17,902 bases of DNA, from positions 1-17,902 of the forward strand of contig WGBS01000038.1 in NCBI GenBank assembly GCA_015494165.1. The letters run 5' to 3'. The notes under the pieces are model-generated. The model was not told the origin of the DNA and made no database searches. It was given only the letters and a program-made list of their open reading frames with translations. Positions 1-6,511 of this stretch are shown piece by piece. Source of the stretch: Gammaproteobacteria bacterium. GTDB taxonomy: Bacteria > Pseudomonadota > Gammaproteobacteria > S144-34. A program made the position numbers and the translations under genes. The first letter of the stretch is position 1; every line of letters begins with the position of its first letter.

Positions 1-52
1 AGCCGTGCCTCGGCCGCCTGCGCCGCGCGGCGCAGGCGGCCGAGGCACGGCT
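1..52. repeat. Perfect 52-bp palindrome at the window edge
   Basis: Bases 1-26 are the exact reverse complement of bases 27-52, with no spacer and no mismatch. The right arm reads smoothly into a helical Ala/Glu/Arg-rich reading frame that continues to 365, so the right arm looks like genuine sequence and the left arm like its inverted copy. A spacerless perfect palindrome at the very end of a contig is a usual sign of a fold-back or chimeric assembly end. A genuine cruciform cannot be excluded from the window alone. Confidence 0.9.
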
Positions 53-365
53 GCTCGCCGAGGCCGCGGCGCGGCTCGAGGCGCGGCTTGCCGCGGCGCG
101 GTCCCCCACGCGGGCCGGGACACCGGCCGGGACGTCAGGCGCGCCGGCCGTGGCGGAAGCCGCCGGCCCGGCACCGGAGGGGCCCCGCGCAGATGCGGCC
201 GGCGGGACGGCGGAAGATGCCGCGGCAGCGGCCTACGGAGACGAGGTGCCGACGCCCTCCGCCTCCGCGGGGCCGGAGACCGGGGGCGCGGATGCCGCGG
301 GCGCGGCGGGGGCGGAGCCGGACGGCACCGGGGCGGCCCCCCCTGCTGCGGGCGCCGCGAGCTGA
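27..365 (+). CDS. C-terminal fragment of an unidentified protein, helical then Ala/Pro/Gly-rich
   Basis: This plus-strand frame has no stop from the left edge to TGA at 363-365. The first part (about 27-125) encodes an Ala/Glu/Arg/Leu-rich stretch that looks like an amphipathic helix or coiled coil. The remainder is low-complexity Ala, Gly, Pro and acidic residues, typical of a disordered tail. The N-terminus lies outside the window and the bases before 27 are probably an inverted artefact. It overlaps the 3' end of the DUF2914 gene on the other strand by 133 bp. I do not recognise the family. In sequence this GC-rich a long open frame can occur by chance, so the gene is uncertain and the tail may belong only to the opposite gene. 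Confidence 0.35.
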   Translation, partial: AAQAAEARLLAEAAARLEARLAAARSPTRAGTPAGTSGAPAVAEAAGPAPEGPRADAAGGTAEDAAAAAYGDEVPTPSASAGPETGGADAAGAAGAEPDGTGAAPPAAGAAS

Positions 366-880
366 GGTGCCCCGCCGCCGCCGGAGCGCGCGAGCGGCAG
401 CACCACGCGCGAGCTCCCGTCGGCGGCCTGCTCGCGGTACTCGAAGGCCGCGGCGGCGAGCGGCCAGCCCGTCTCGCGGTCGACCACCACCACGGTCCAC
501 CGGCCCACCGAGCCCGGGTCCAGGCGCTTGCGCGAGTAGACGCGCCAGCGCGGCCCGCCCACCGCGAAGGGCACCTCCGCCACCGTGCGGCCCTCGTGGC
601 GCCAGCGGTGCACCACCGTGCGCCCCTGGAGCCCGCGCAGGTCCGTGAAGAACAGCACCTGGCGGTCGCGGGTGTCGAGGACGAGGACCTCGTCCACGGG
701 CTCGCGGCGCTCGACCCGGGTGGTGAAGAGCGCGCGCGCGACGCGGGCCGCCTCCGGCAGCCCCGGCGGGCGCGCCGCCGCCTCCTTCGGTGCCTCGGCC
801 GCCGCCGCGGGCAGCGCCGCGGCGAGCCACAGGCCGGCCGCCGCCGCGGCCGCCGCACGGGCGATGGGGTTCCTTCTCAT
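233..880 (-). CDS. Secreted DUF2914 domain protein
   Basis: This 215-residue protein starts with a clear signal peptide: basic MRRN, then an Ala/Leu-rich core, with likely cleavage after an AAA motif near residue 28. Residues about 48-150 match the DUF2914 family: alternating beta-strand segments including VDEVLVLD, VLFFTDL, VVHRWRHEG, WRVYSRKRLDP and WTVVVVDRETG. The final 60 residues are a low-complexity Ala/Pro/Gly/Ser tail. The start is supported by AGGAGG at 889-894, 8 bases before the ATG. It lies 90 bp downstream of the pteridine reductase gene on the same strand and may be co-transcribed. The molecular role of DUF2914 is not established. The protein is presumably periplasmic, where the strand-rich domain could bind a partner or cell-wall component, but that is inference. 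Its tail overlaps a possible opposite-strand gene. Confidence 0.85.
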   Translation of the reverse strand: MRRNPIARAAAAAAAGLWLAAALPAAAAEAPKEAAARPPGLPEAARVARALFTTRVERREPVDEVLVLDTRDRQVLFFTDLRGLQGRTVVHRWRHEGRTVAEVPFAVGGPRWRVYSRKRLDPGSVGRWTVVVVDRETGWPLAAAAFEYREQAADGSSRVVLPLARSGGGGAPQLAAPAAGGAAPVPSGSAPAAPAASAPPVSGPAEAEGVGTSSP

Positions 881-970
881 GCTTCGCGCCTCCTGCCTCG
901 GGTGTCGGGGGACTGGAGGCTAGCGCGTGCCCCCGCCCGCCGCCGTGCGCGGCTTCACGCCGTGCGCGCC

Positions 971-1741
971 TCAGTGGCCGAGGCTGCGGCCGCCGTCGAC
1001 GGCGAGCACCTGGCCCGTGACGTAGTCGGCCTCGCGCACCAGGAACAGCACCGCGCGCGCGACGTCGAGCGGGTCGCCGCGCCGCTTGAGGGCCGTGCGC
1101 TCGATGATGCGGCGCTTGGTCTCGGCGTCCATGCCCTCCGGCCACAGGATGGCGCCCGGGGCGACGCCGTTGACCCGCACCTCCGGGCCGAGCTCGCGCG
1201 CCAGCGCGCGCGTGAGCATGGCGAGCCCCGCCTTGGCGATGCTGTAGACGGGATAGCCGGGCAGCGGCCGCTCGGCGTGGATGTCCACGAGGTTGACCAC
1301 GCAGCCGCCGGTCTCGCGCAGGTGCGGGGCGGCCGCCTGCGTGAGGAAGAAGGGCGCCTTGAGGTTGGTGGCGAGCAGCTCCTCCCACTGCGCCTCGGTC
1401 ACGGTGCCGAAGGGGGTGGGGTAGAAGGTGGAGGCGTTGTTGACCAGGACGTCGAGCCGGCCCCAGGCGGCGGCCGCCTCCTCCACCAGCGGGGCGAGGG
1501 CCTCGAAGCGGGTGAGGTCGGCGGCGGCGAGCCGCACCGAGCCCGCGCGGCGGGCCTCGAGCGACTCGCGCAGGCGCTCGGCCGCCTCGCGCGAGCTGCG
1601 GTAGTGCAGCACCACGTTCATGCCGGCCGCATGCAGGGTGCGCGCGATGGCGGCGCCGATGCGGTGGGCGGCGCCCGTCACCAGCGCGACGCGGCCTGTG
1701 AGGTCGCGCGCTGCGCTATCATGGGCCGTCGTCTCCGTCAT
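971..1741 (-). CDS. folM: Pteridine reductase (short-chain dehydrogenase, PTR1/FolM type)
   Basis: This 256-residue Rossmann-fold SDR is predicted to use NADPH to reduce dihydro- or oxidised pterins in the cytosol. The glycine motif TGAAHRIG (residues 22-29) has the Arg typical of pteridine reductases (TGxxxRxG), and NNAS follows at 101-104. The catalytic set is D153, Y166 and K170 in VNLVDIH and YSIAK. Its spacing matches Leishmania PTR1 D181/Y194/K198: the usual SDR catalytic Ser is replaced by Asp. That separates it from fatty-acid reductases such as FabG. The start has GGGGAGG upstream at good spacing. The gene is divergent from the methyltransferase at 1813 and upstream of the DUF2914 gene on the same strand. 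The physiological substrate (dihydromonapterin or dihydrobiopterin) cannot be decided from sequence. Confidence 0.9.
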   Translation of the reverse strand: MTETTAHDSAARDLTGRVALVTGAAHRIGAAIARTLHAAGMNVVLHYRSSREAAERLRESLEARRAGSVRLAAADLTRFEALAPLVEEAAAAWGRLDVLVNNASTFYPTPFGTVTEAQWEELLATNLKAPFFLTQAAAPHLRETGGCVVNLVDIHAERPLPGYPVYSIAKAGLAMLTRALARELGPEVRVNGVAPGAILWPEGMDAETKRRIIERTALKRRGDPLDVARAVLFLVREADYVTGQVLAVDGGRSLGH

Positions 1742-1812
1742 CTCCCGCCTCCCCGGTGCCGCGGCCGCGCCATGCTACCGGCCCGCGGGCGCCGGGGCCA
1801 AGCTTGAGGGCC

Positions 1813-3012
1813 ATGGCCGTCGCACCCGCCGTCCCGCCCCGGGGGCTGCCCGAGCCGCCGCCCGAGGCGCGCGCCCACGCCGCGCGCCTCACCGCGCGCA
1901 TCGCCGCCGAGATCGAGGCCGCCGGCGGCGCTATCCCCTTCGAGCGCTACATGGAGCTCGCGCTCTACGCGCCGGGGCTCGGCTACTACGTCGCCGGCGC
2001 GCGCAAGCTGGGGCCGGCGGGCGACTTCGTGACGGCACCGGAACTCGGCGGGCTGTTCGCGCAGTGCCTGGCCGCGCAGTGCGCGGAGATCCTCGAGCGC
2101 TCGGGCGGCGAGACCGTCGTCGAGCTCGGCGCGGGCAGCGGCGCGCTCGCCGCAGGCCTGCTCGCCGCGCTGGAGGCCGCGGGGGCCGCGCCGAGGCGTT
2201 ACGCCATCGTCGAGGTGAGCCCGGAGCTGCGCGAGCGCCAGCGCGCGACGCTCGCCGCGCGCGCCGGCGCGCTGGCCGGCCGCGTGGAGTGGTGGGAGCG
2301 CCTGCCGGCGCCGGGCTCGGTGCGCGGCGTGATCGTCGCCAACGAGGTGCTCGACGCCCTGCCGGTGCACCGCTTCCGCATCCGCGGCGGGCGCGTGTGC
2401 ATGCTGGGCGTGGCGCGCGCGGGCGAAGGCTTCGGCTGGGTGGAGCTCGACCCGGAGCCCGCGCTCGAGCGTGCGGTGCGCGCCGTGGAGGAAGACCTGG
2501 GGCGCGCCCTGCCCGAGGGCTACACCTCGGAGCTGTGCCTGCGGCTCGCGCCCTGGGTGGCGACGGTGACGGGGCTGCTCGGGCGGGGGGCGGCGCTCTT
2601 CATTGACTACGGTCACCCGCGGGCGGAGTATTACCACGAGACCCGTCGGGATGGGACCCTCATGTGCCACTACCGCCACCGCGCGCACGGCGAGCCGCTC
2701 GTGCTCGCCGGCCTGCAGGACATCACGGCGCACGTGGACTTCACCGCCGTCGCGGAGGCGGGCACGGCCGCCGGCGCCGAGCTTCTCGGCTACACCACCC
2801 AGGCCTGGTTCCTGATGGGCTGCGGGCTGGAGCGCCACGCGCAGGCGCTCGCCACCGCGCCCGAGCGCGAGCGCTGGCGCTTGGCGCAGGAGGTGCGCAC
2901 GCTCGCCCTGCCCACCGAGATGGGCGAGCGCTTCAAGGCCATCGCCCTCGGCCGCGGCATCGAGGGCCCGCTCGCGGGCTTCGCCCTGCGCGACGAGCGC
3001 CACCGCCTCTAG
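1813..3012 (+). CDS. MidA/NDUFAF7-family class I SAM-dependent methyltransferase
   Basis: The 399-residue protein belongs to the COG1565 (DUF185) family, which includes the mitochondrial complex I assembly factor NDUFAF7/MidA, an arginine methyltransferase. Visible family features are PFERYMELALYAPGLGYY near residue 40, GDFVTAPELG near 70, the SAM-binding motif VVELGAGSG near 103, ANEVLDALPVHRF near 175, and a C-terminal FIDYGHPRAEYYH block. I chose the ATG at 1813, with TGAGGG just upstream, over an in-frame ATG at 1756 that would add 19 Pro/Arg-rich residues unlike the family. Seven bases separate it from the downstream cyclase gene, so the two are probably co-transcribed. A complex-I link is suggested by family only; the bacterial substrate is unknown. 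An NDUFA9-like gene lies elsewhere in the window at 7560-8534. Confidence 0.9.
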   Translation: MAVAPAVPPRGLPEPPPEARAHAARLTARIAAEIEAAGGAIPFERYMELALYAPGLGYYVAGARKLGPAGDFVTAPELGGLFAQCLAAQCAEILERSGGETVVELGAGSGALAAGLLAALEAAGAAPRRYAIVEVSPELRERQRATLAARAGALAGRVEWWERLPAPGSVRGVIVANEVLDALPVHRFRIRGGRVCMLGVARAGEGFGWVELDPEPALERAVRAVEEDLGRALPEGYTSELCLRLAPWVATVTGLLGRGAALFIDYGHPRAEYYHETRRDGTLMCHYRHRAHGEPLVLAGLQDITAHVDFTAVAEAGTAAGAELLGYTTQAWFLMGCGLERHAQALATAPERERWRLAQEVRTLALPTEMGERFKAIALGRGIEGPLAGFALRDERHRL

Positions 3013-3019
3013 CCCGGCC

Positions 3020-4081
3020 ATGCGCGGCGGCCCGCCCCTCAACGTCCTCATCGTCGACGACGACGCCACCAGCCGCCGGCTGCTCGCGCGCATGCTCGCC
3101 AACGAGGGCTACACCGTCACCGAGGCGGCGAGCGGCAGCGACGCCCTGCGCGTGGCCCTGCGCGGCTCGGTGGACGCCTTCCTGCTCGACGTGCGCATGC
3201 CGGGCATGGACGGGCTGGAGCTCTGCCGCCGCCTGCGCGCGACGGCGCGCTACCGCGTGGCGCCCATCCTGTTCGTGACGGCCATCGACGACGAGCAGTC
3301 GCTGCGCGAGGCCTTCGCCGCCGGCGCCGACGACTTCCTCGCCAAGCCCTTCAGCGCCGTGGTGCTGCGCGCGCGCCTCGGCGCGCACCTGCAGAAGCTC
3401 GAGTACTACCGCCAGCTCGAGCGCCTGCGCCGCAACCTGGCGCGCTACGTCTCGCCGCGCACGCAGCACCTGGTGGAGGCCTACACGGTCACGGGCATCC
3501 TGCCGCCGCCCATCGCCCGCGAGGTGTGCGTGCTGTTCTCGGACATCCGCGGCTTCACGGCGCTGTCGGACGAGATCCCGGCGCCGCGCCTGTTCGAGAT
3601 CTTGAGCCGTCACCTCGGCGTGCAGGTGGATCTCGTCTACAGCCACGGCGGCTACATCGACAAGTTCGGGGGCGACGGCGTCATGGCCGTCTTCGAGGGG
3701 CCGCAGAAGGCCGAGAACGCCTGCCGCTGCGCCCTCGATATCATGGACGCGGCCGCGGCCGACCCCGCCAACGAGGAGCGCCGCCTGCTGCAGGTCGGGA
3801 TCGGCATCCACGCCGGCGAGGCCCTCATCGGCAACATCGGCTCCGACGAGCACCTCGACTACTCCGTGATCGGGCAGACCGTAAACATCGCCTCGCGCCT
3901 GTGCGACCTGGCCGAGCCGGGGGCGATCGTCGTCTCCGAGGCGGTCTCGCGCGCGAGCCGCGACGACGGCCTGCGCTTCGGGCCGGCGCGCACCGCCTGG
4001 GTGCACGGGCTGCGCGAGCCGCTCACCATCCGCGCCCTCGAGCCGCCCTACCGGCCCGCGGGCTTCCGCACCAGCGCTTGA
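3020..4081 (+). CDS. Response regulator fused to a class III adenylate cyclase
   Basis: This 353-residue cytosolic protein has two domains. Residues 7-120 are a receiver domain with acidic pocket D13/D14, phospho-acceptor D57 (LLDVRMPG), T87 and K109 (AKPF). Residues about 125-145 form a helical linker, and 165-345 are a class III nucleotide cyclase catalytic domain. The cyclase has both metal-binding Asp residues (D175 in FSDIRGFT, D219 in KFGGDG). It has K215 and D280 (LDYSVIG) as purine-recognition residues favouring ATP over GTP, and N289/R293 (VNIASR) as transition-state residues. All catalytic positions are present, so it should make cAMP on phosphorylation by a partner histidine kinase. 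No kinase is encoded nearby. The gene begins 7 bases after the methyltransferase with only a weak ribosome site, suggesting coupled translation. Confidence 0.92.
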   Translation: MRGGPPLNVLIVDDDATSRRLLARMLANEGYTVTEAASGSDALRVALRGSVDAFLLDVRMPGMDGLELCRRLRATARYRVAPILFVTAIDDEQSLREAFAAGADDFLAKPFSAVVLRARLGAHLQKLEYYRQLERLRRNLARYVSPRTQHLVEAYTVTGILPPPIAREVCVLFSDIRGFTALSDEIPAPRLFEILSRHLGVQVDLVYSHGGYIDKFGGDGVMAVFEGPQKAENACRCALDIMDAAAADPANEERRLLQVGIGIHAGEALIGNIGSDEHLDYSVIGQTVNIASRLCDLAEPGAIVVSEAVSRASRDDGLRFGPARTAWVHGLREPLTIRALEPPYRPAGFRTSA

Positions 4082-4145
4082 CAGCCCCGGCGCGCGCCGG
4101 CACGGTGCGCGCTCGGCGCCCGCGGGAGGCGCGTGGAGGCGGGGT

Positions 4146-4937
4146 GTGGACGGCACGCAGGTGGCGGCGCTGGCGGTGCTCCAGGGGCTGCTCGAGTTCC
4201 TGCCGGTCTCGAGCTCGGCGCACCTGGTGCTGCTGCCGCGGCTCGTGGGCTGGCCCGACCAGGGGCTTGCCTTCGACGTGGCCGTGCACGTCGGCACCCT
4301 CGCCGCGGTGGTGATGCACTTCCGCGCCGAGATCGCGCGGCTCGCGCGGGGCTGGGCGCGCACGCTGCGCGGCGGGCGCGACCCCGAGGGCCGGCTCGCC
4401 TGGGCCATCGTCCTCGCCACGGTGCCGGTCGGCCTCGCCGGCCTCGCCTTCGAGCACCTGGCGGCCACGGCGCTGCGTGAGGTGCGCGTGGTCGCGTGGG
4501 CGACCATCGGCTTCGCGCTCGCCCTGTGGGCCGCCGACCGCTGGGGGCGCGGCCGCCGCACGCTGGAGGCCCTCGGCTGGCGCGATGCGCTGCTGGTGGG
4601 GCTCGCTCAGGCGCTCGCCATCGTTCCCGGCGCCTCGCGCTCGGGCGTGACGATGGCGGCGGGCCTCGCGCTCGGCATGACGCGCGAGGCCGCGGCGCGC
4701 TTCTCCTTCCTGCTCTCGATGCCGGTCATCGCCCTCGCCGGCGGGCTGGAGTCCGTGCGCCTGGCGGGCGCGCCGGGCCCGGTGCCGTGGGGGGCGCTCG
4801 CCGCCGGGGCGCTCGCCGCGGGCCTCACCGCGTGGGCGGTGATCGCGCTTTTCCTGCGCTGGATCGAGCGCGTCGGGATGACGCCCTTCGTGCTCTACCG
4901 CCTCGCCCTCGGCGCGCTGCTGCTGGCCGTGCTCTGA
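4146..4937 (+). CDS. uppP: Undecaprenyl-diphosphate phosphatase (UppP/BacA)
   Basis: This 263-residue polytopic inner-membrane enzyme hydrolyses undecaprenyl diphosphate to the monophosphate, regenerating the lipid carrier for peptidoglycan; overproduction gives bacitracin resistance. Both family signatures are intact. The N-terminal (E/Q)xxxE motif is Q13-E17, followed by FLPVSSSAH with H26. The second motif is PGASRSG at 161-167, including the catalytic Arg (R165). Several hydrophobic segments, about eight, cover most of the rest. The start is GTG at 4146, supported by GGAGG at 4135-4139 six bases upstream; length and N-terminus then match the family. It lies 64 bp after the cyclase gene, so it may be in the same transcript, and is convergent with cca. 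Confidence 0.95.
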   Translation: MDGTQVAALAVLQGLLEFLPVSSSAHLVLLPRLVGWPDQGLAFDVAVHVGTLAAVVMHFRAEIARLARGWARTLRGGRDPEGRLAWAIVLATVPVGLAGLAFEHLAATALREVRVVAWATIGFALALWAADRWGRGRRTLEALGWRDALLVGLAQALAIVPGASRSGVTMAAGLALGMTREAAARFSFLLSMPVIALAGGLESVRLAGAPGPVPWGALAAGALAAGLTAWAVIALFLRWIERVGMTPFVLYRLALGALLLAVL

Positions 4938-4955
4938 GGCGCCCTCAGGGGCGCC
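4938..4955. terminator. Shared hairpin between convergent uppP and cca
   Basis: A 7-bp perfect stem (GGCGCCC at 4938-4944, GGGCGCC at 4949-4955) closes a TCAG loop. It begins right after the uppP stop and spans the cca stop. There is no T-tract on either strand, so this is a terminator-like or 3'-stabilising hairpin for both genes, not a textbook intrinsic terminator. Confidence 0.5.
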
Positions 4956-6216
4956 CGCCGTCCTGCGCCTGCGCGTGGCGCGCCTGCACCTCGCGGATGG
5001 CGCGCAGGCGCGCGCGGCGCAGCGCCTCGCCCACGGCCGCGCCCTTCAGCCCCGCCTCCACGAAGGGCCGCGGCGAGACGGCCGCGGCCGCCGCGCGCGC
5101 CTCGCGCAGGAGCCGTCCCTGCACGTACTCGCGCCGCTCGTAGCCCGGGCGGCCGCGGCTGTCGGCCTCGCAGGCGAGCAGGAAGCGCTCGAATCGGTCC
5201 GGGCGGCGGAAGGCGTCGGCGCGCTCGAGCAGCTCGAGCACGGTCGCCGGGCGCAGCTCCAGGGCCCGGTGGGCGCGCCCGTGCTCGGCCGCCGTGAGCA
5301 CGGCGAGGTCGCGGAACTCCGCCGGCGCGCGCAGGCGCTCGCTCACCGCGCGCGCGAGCTCGGCCCCGCGCGCCTCGTGCCCGTGGTGGCGCGGCCATTC
5401 CTCGCGCGGCGTCAGCCCCTTGCCGAGGTCGTGCAGCAGCGCGGCGTAGCGCACCACGGGCTCCGGCGAGAGCGCCGCCGCCTGGTCCAGAACCAGCAGG
5501 GTGTGCACGCCGGTGTCCACCTCCGGGTGGTGCTCCGGCGGCTGCGGGACGCCGAAGAGGCGGTCGAGCTCCGGCAGCACGCGCGCGAGCGCCCCGCAGT
5601 CGCGCAGCACCTCGAAGAAGCGTCGCGGCGCGGGCTCGCCCAAGGCGCGCACCAGCTCCTGCCACACCCGCTCGGGCACCAGGTGGTCGGCCTCGCCCGA
5701 CTCGACCATGCGCCTCATGAGCGCGAGCGTCTCGCCGGCGACGCGGAAGCCGAGGGGGGCGAGACGCGCGGCGAAGCGCGCCACGCGCAGGATCCGCACC
5801 GGGTCCTCGACGAAGGCGGGCGAGACGTGGCGCAGCAGGCGCCGCTCGAGGTCCGCGCGGCCGCCGTAGGGGTCCACGAGGGTGCCGTCCGGGGCCTGGG
5901 CCATGGCGTTGATGGTGACGTCGCGCCGGCGCAGGTCCTCCTCGAGGCTCACGTCGGGGGCGGCGTGGAAGGCGAAGCCGTGGTAGCCGGGGCCGGTCTT
6001 GCGCTCGGTGCGCGCGAGGGCGTACTCCTCGCCCGTCTCCGGGTGCAGGAACACCGGGAAGTCCTTGCCCACGGGCCGGAAGCCGCGGCGCAGCATCTCC
6101 TCGGGCGTGGCGCCGACCACCACCCAGTCGCGCTCCTTGACGGGCAGCCCCAGCAGGCGGTCGCGCACCGCGCCGCCCACCAGATAGACCTCGAGCCCCT
6201 CCTCCGGCCTTGCCAT
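4945..6216 (-). CDS. cca: CCA tRNA nucleotidyltransferase with HD domain
   Basis: This 423-residue class II (bacterial) enzyme adds or repairs the 3' CCA of tRNAs using CTP and ATP. It aligns along its length with E. coli Cca (412 residues). Present are the VGGAVRDRLLG motif near residue 13, the catalytic carboxylates E28 and D30 in KERDW, RRDVTINAM, the EDPVRILRVARFAAR helix, PERVWQE, and an HD phosphohydrolase domain with LLHDLGKG and HHGHE. E. coli has DxD where this protein has ExD; ExD forms are known in the family, so activity is expected. The HD domain in gamma enzymes supports 2',3'-cyclic phosphodiesterase, nucleotidase and phosphatase activities. The ATG at 6214-6216 adds about 7 residues before the usual start and lacks a good ribosome site. 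It is divergent from the aminopeptidase across a repeat-rich spacer. Confidence 0.95.
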   Translation of the reverse strand: MARPEEGLEVYLVGGAVRDRLLGLPVKERDWVVVGATPEEMLRRGFRPVGKDFPVFLHPETGEEYALARTERKTGPGYHGFAFHAAPDVSLEEDLRRRDVTINAMAQAPDGTLVDPYGGRADLERRLLRHVSPAFVEDPVRILRVARFAARLAPLGFRVAGETLALMRRMVESGEADHLVPERVWQELVRALGEPAPRRFFEVLRDCGALARVLPELDRLFGVPQPPEHHPEVDTGVHTLLVLDQAAALSPEPVVRYAALLHDLGKGLTPREEWPRHHGHEARGAELARAVSERLRAPAEFRDLAVLTAAEHGRAHRALELRPATVLELLERADAFRRPDRFERFLLACEADSRGRPGYERREYVQGRLLREARAAAAAVSPRPFVEAGLKGAAVGEALRRARLRAIREVQARHAQAQDGGRP

Positions 6217-6243
6217 GGCGGCGAGGCTACCGGAAAGCGCGGC

Positions 6244-6355
6244 CGGGGGACAGGTTGCGGGAGGGAGGTGACGGGAGACGGGTTGCGGGTGACAGGAGAC
6301 GGGTGACGGGTTGCGGGTGACGGGTGACGGGAGACGGGCGACGGGAGACGGGAAA
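6244..6355. repeat. Array of sixteen 7-bp units, consensus CGGGTGA
   Basis: From 6244 to 6355 the sequence falls into sixteen consecutive heptamers in unbroken register. CGGGTGA occurs four times, CGGGAGA three times and CGGGTTG twice, with near variants such as CAGGAGA, CGGGCGA and CGGGAAA. No unit is out of phase. From 6301 to 6352 eight GGG triplets recur exactly every 7 bases on the plus strand, a pattern that can form G-quadruplexes with 4-base loops. The array lies wholly between cca and the aminopeptidase gene. It is too short and spacerless to be a CRISPR. It looks like an expanded simple-sequence repeat, possibly variable in length between strains. Confidence 0.9.
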
Positions 6356-6390
6356 GATCAAAAGGCCGCGCCCGAAAGGGCGCACCGGCC
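6356..6390 (-). terminator. Intrinsic-terminator-like hairpin, minus strand, upstream of cca
   Basis: Read on the minus strand, GCGCCC-TTTC-GGGCGC forms a 6-bp stem, with an outer GGCC/GGCC pair (a 3-base bulge on one side), followed at once by TTTTGATCTTT. That is the usual form of a Rho-independent terminator. No minus-strand gene ends here, and cca starts 140 bp further along the same strand. It could therefore end a small RNA, attenuate a long cca leader, or block antisense transcription from the aminopeptidase region. Read on the plus strand the loop is a stable GAAA tetraloop. Confidence 0.5.
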
Positions 6391-6453
6391 CTCGCCTCCC
6401 GACCCCTTTCTCTCGTCTCCGCCGCCGCGGCTCGCGGCGCCGAATTCCGCAAA

Positions 6454-6482
6454 CCGGACGGCGCGAGCCGCGACCCGTCCGG
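6454..6482. repeat. 8-bp inverted repeat upstream of the aminopeptidase gene
   Basis: CCGGACGG (6454-6461) and CCGTCCGG (6475-6482) are exact reverse complements separated by 13 bases. It could be an operator or an RNA stem-loop. Read on the minus strand it would be the 5' stem-loop of a transcript ending at the terminator-like hairpin at 6356-6390. An A/T-rich patch (AAAATAT, 6489-6495) immediately to its right could serve as a -10 element. Confidence 0.45.
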
Positions 6483-6511
6483 CACGCGAAAATATGGACG
6501 GGGTGGCGGCG

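Noticed and set aside
5..1807. A 600-codon open frame on the plus strand across the DUF2914 and pteridine reductase genes
   Set aside because: Composition is almost entirely Arg, Ala, Gly and Pro with no recognisable domain, and it lies opposite two clear genes. It is a GC-driven shadow. The same holds for long minus-strand frames at 2933-4561 and 13878-15503 opposite the cyclase and dctM.
4087..4100. GC-only 14-bp palindrome between the cyclase and uppP genes
   Set aside because: CG-alternating palindromes are common by chance at this GC content, and there is no T-tract or other supporting context.
6121..6141. Broken catalytic motif in Cca (ExD in place of DxD)
   Set aside because: Both carboxylates are retained and ExD is an accepted form in the nucleotidyltransferase family, so no loss of function is implied.
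6244..6355. CRISPR array
   Set aside because: Units are 7 bp, directly adjacent and without spacers; no cas genes are nearby.
6311..6511. N-terminal extension of the aminopeptidase into the heptad array
   Set aside because: The frame is open, but it would translate the simple repeat and push the lipoprotein signal far inside the protein. A start at 6512 gives a standard signal peptide.
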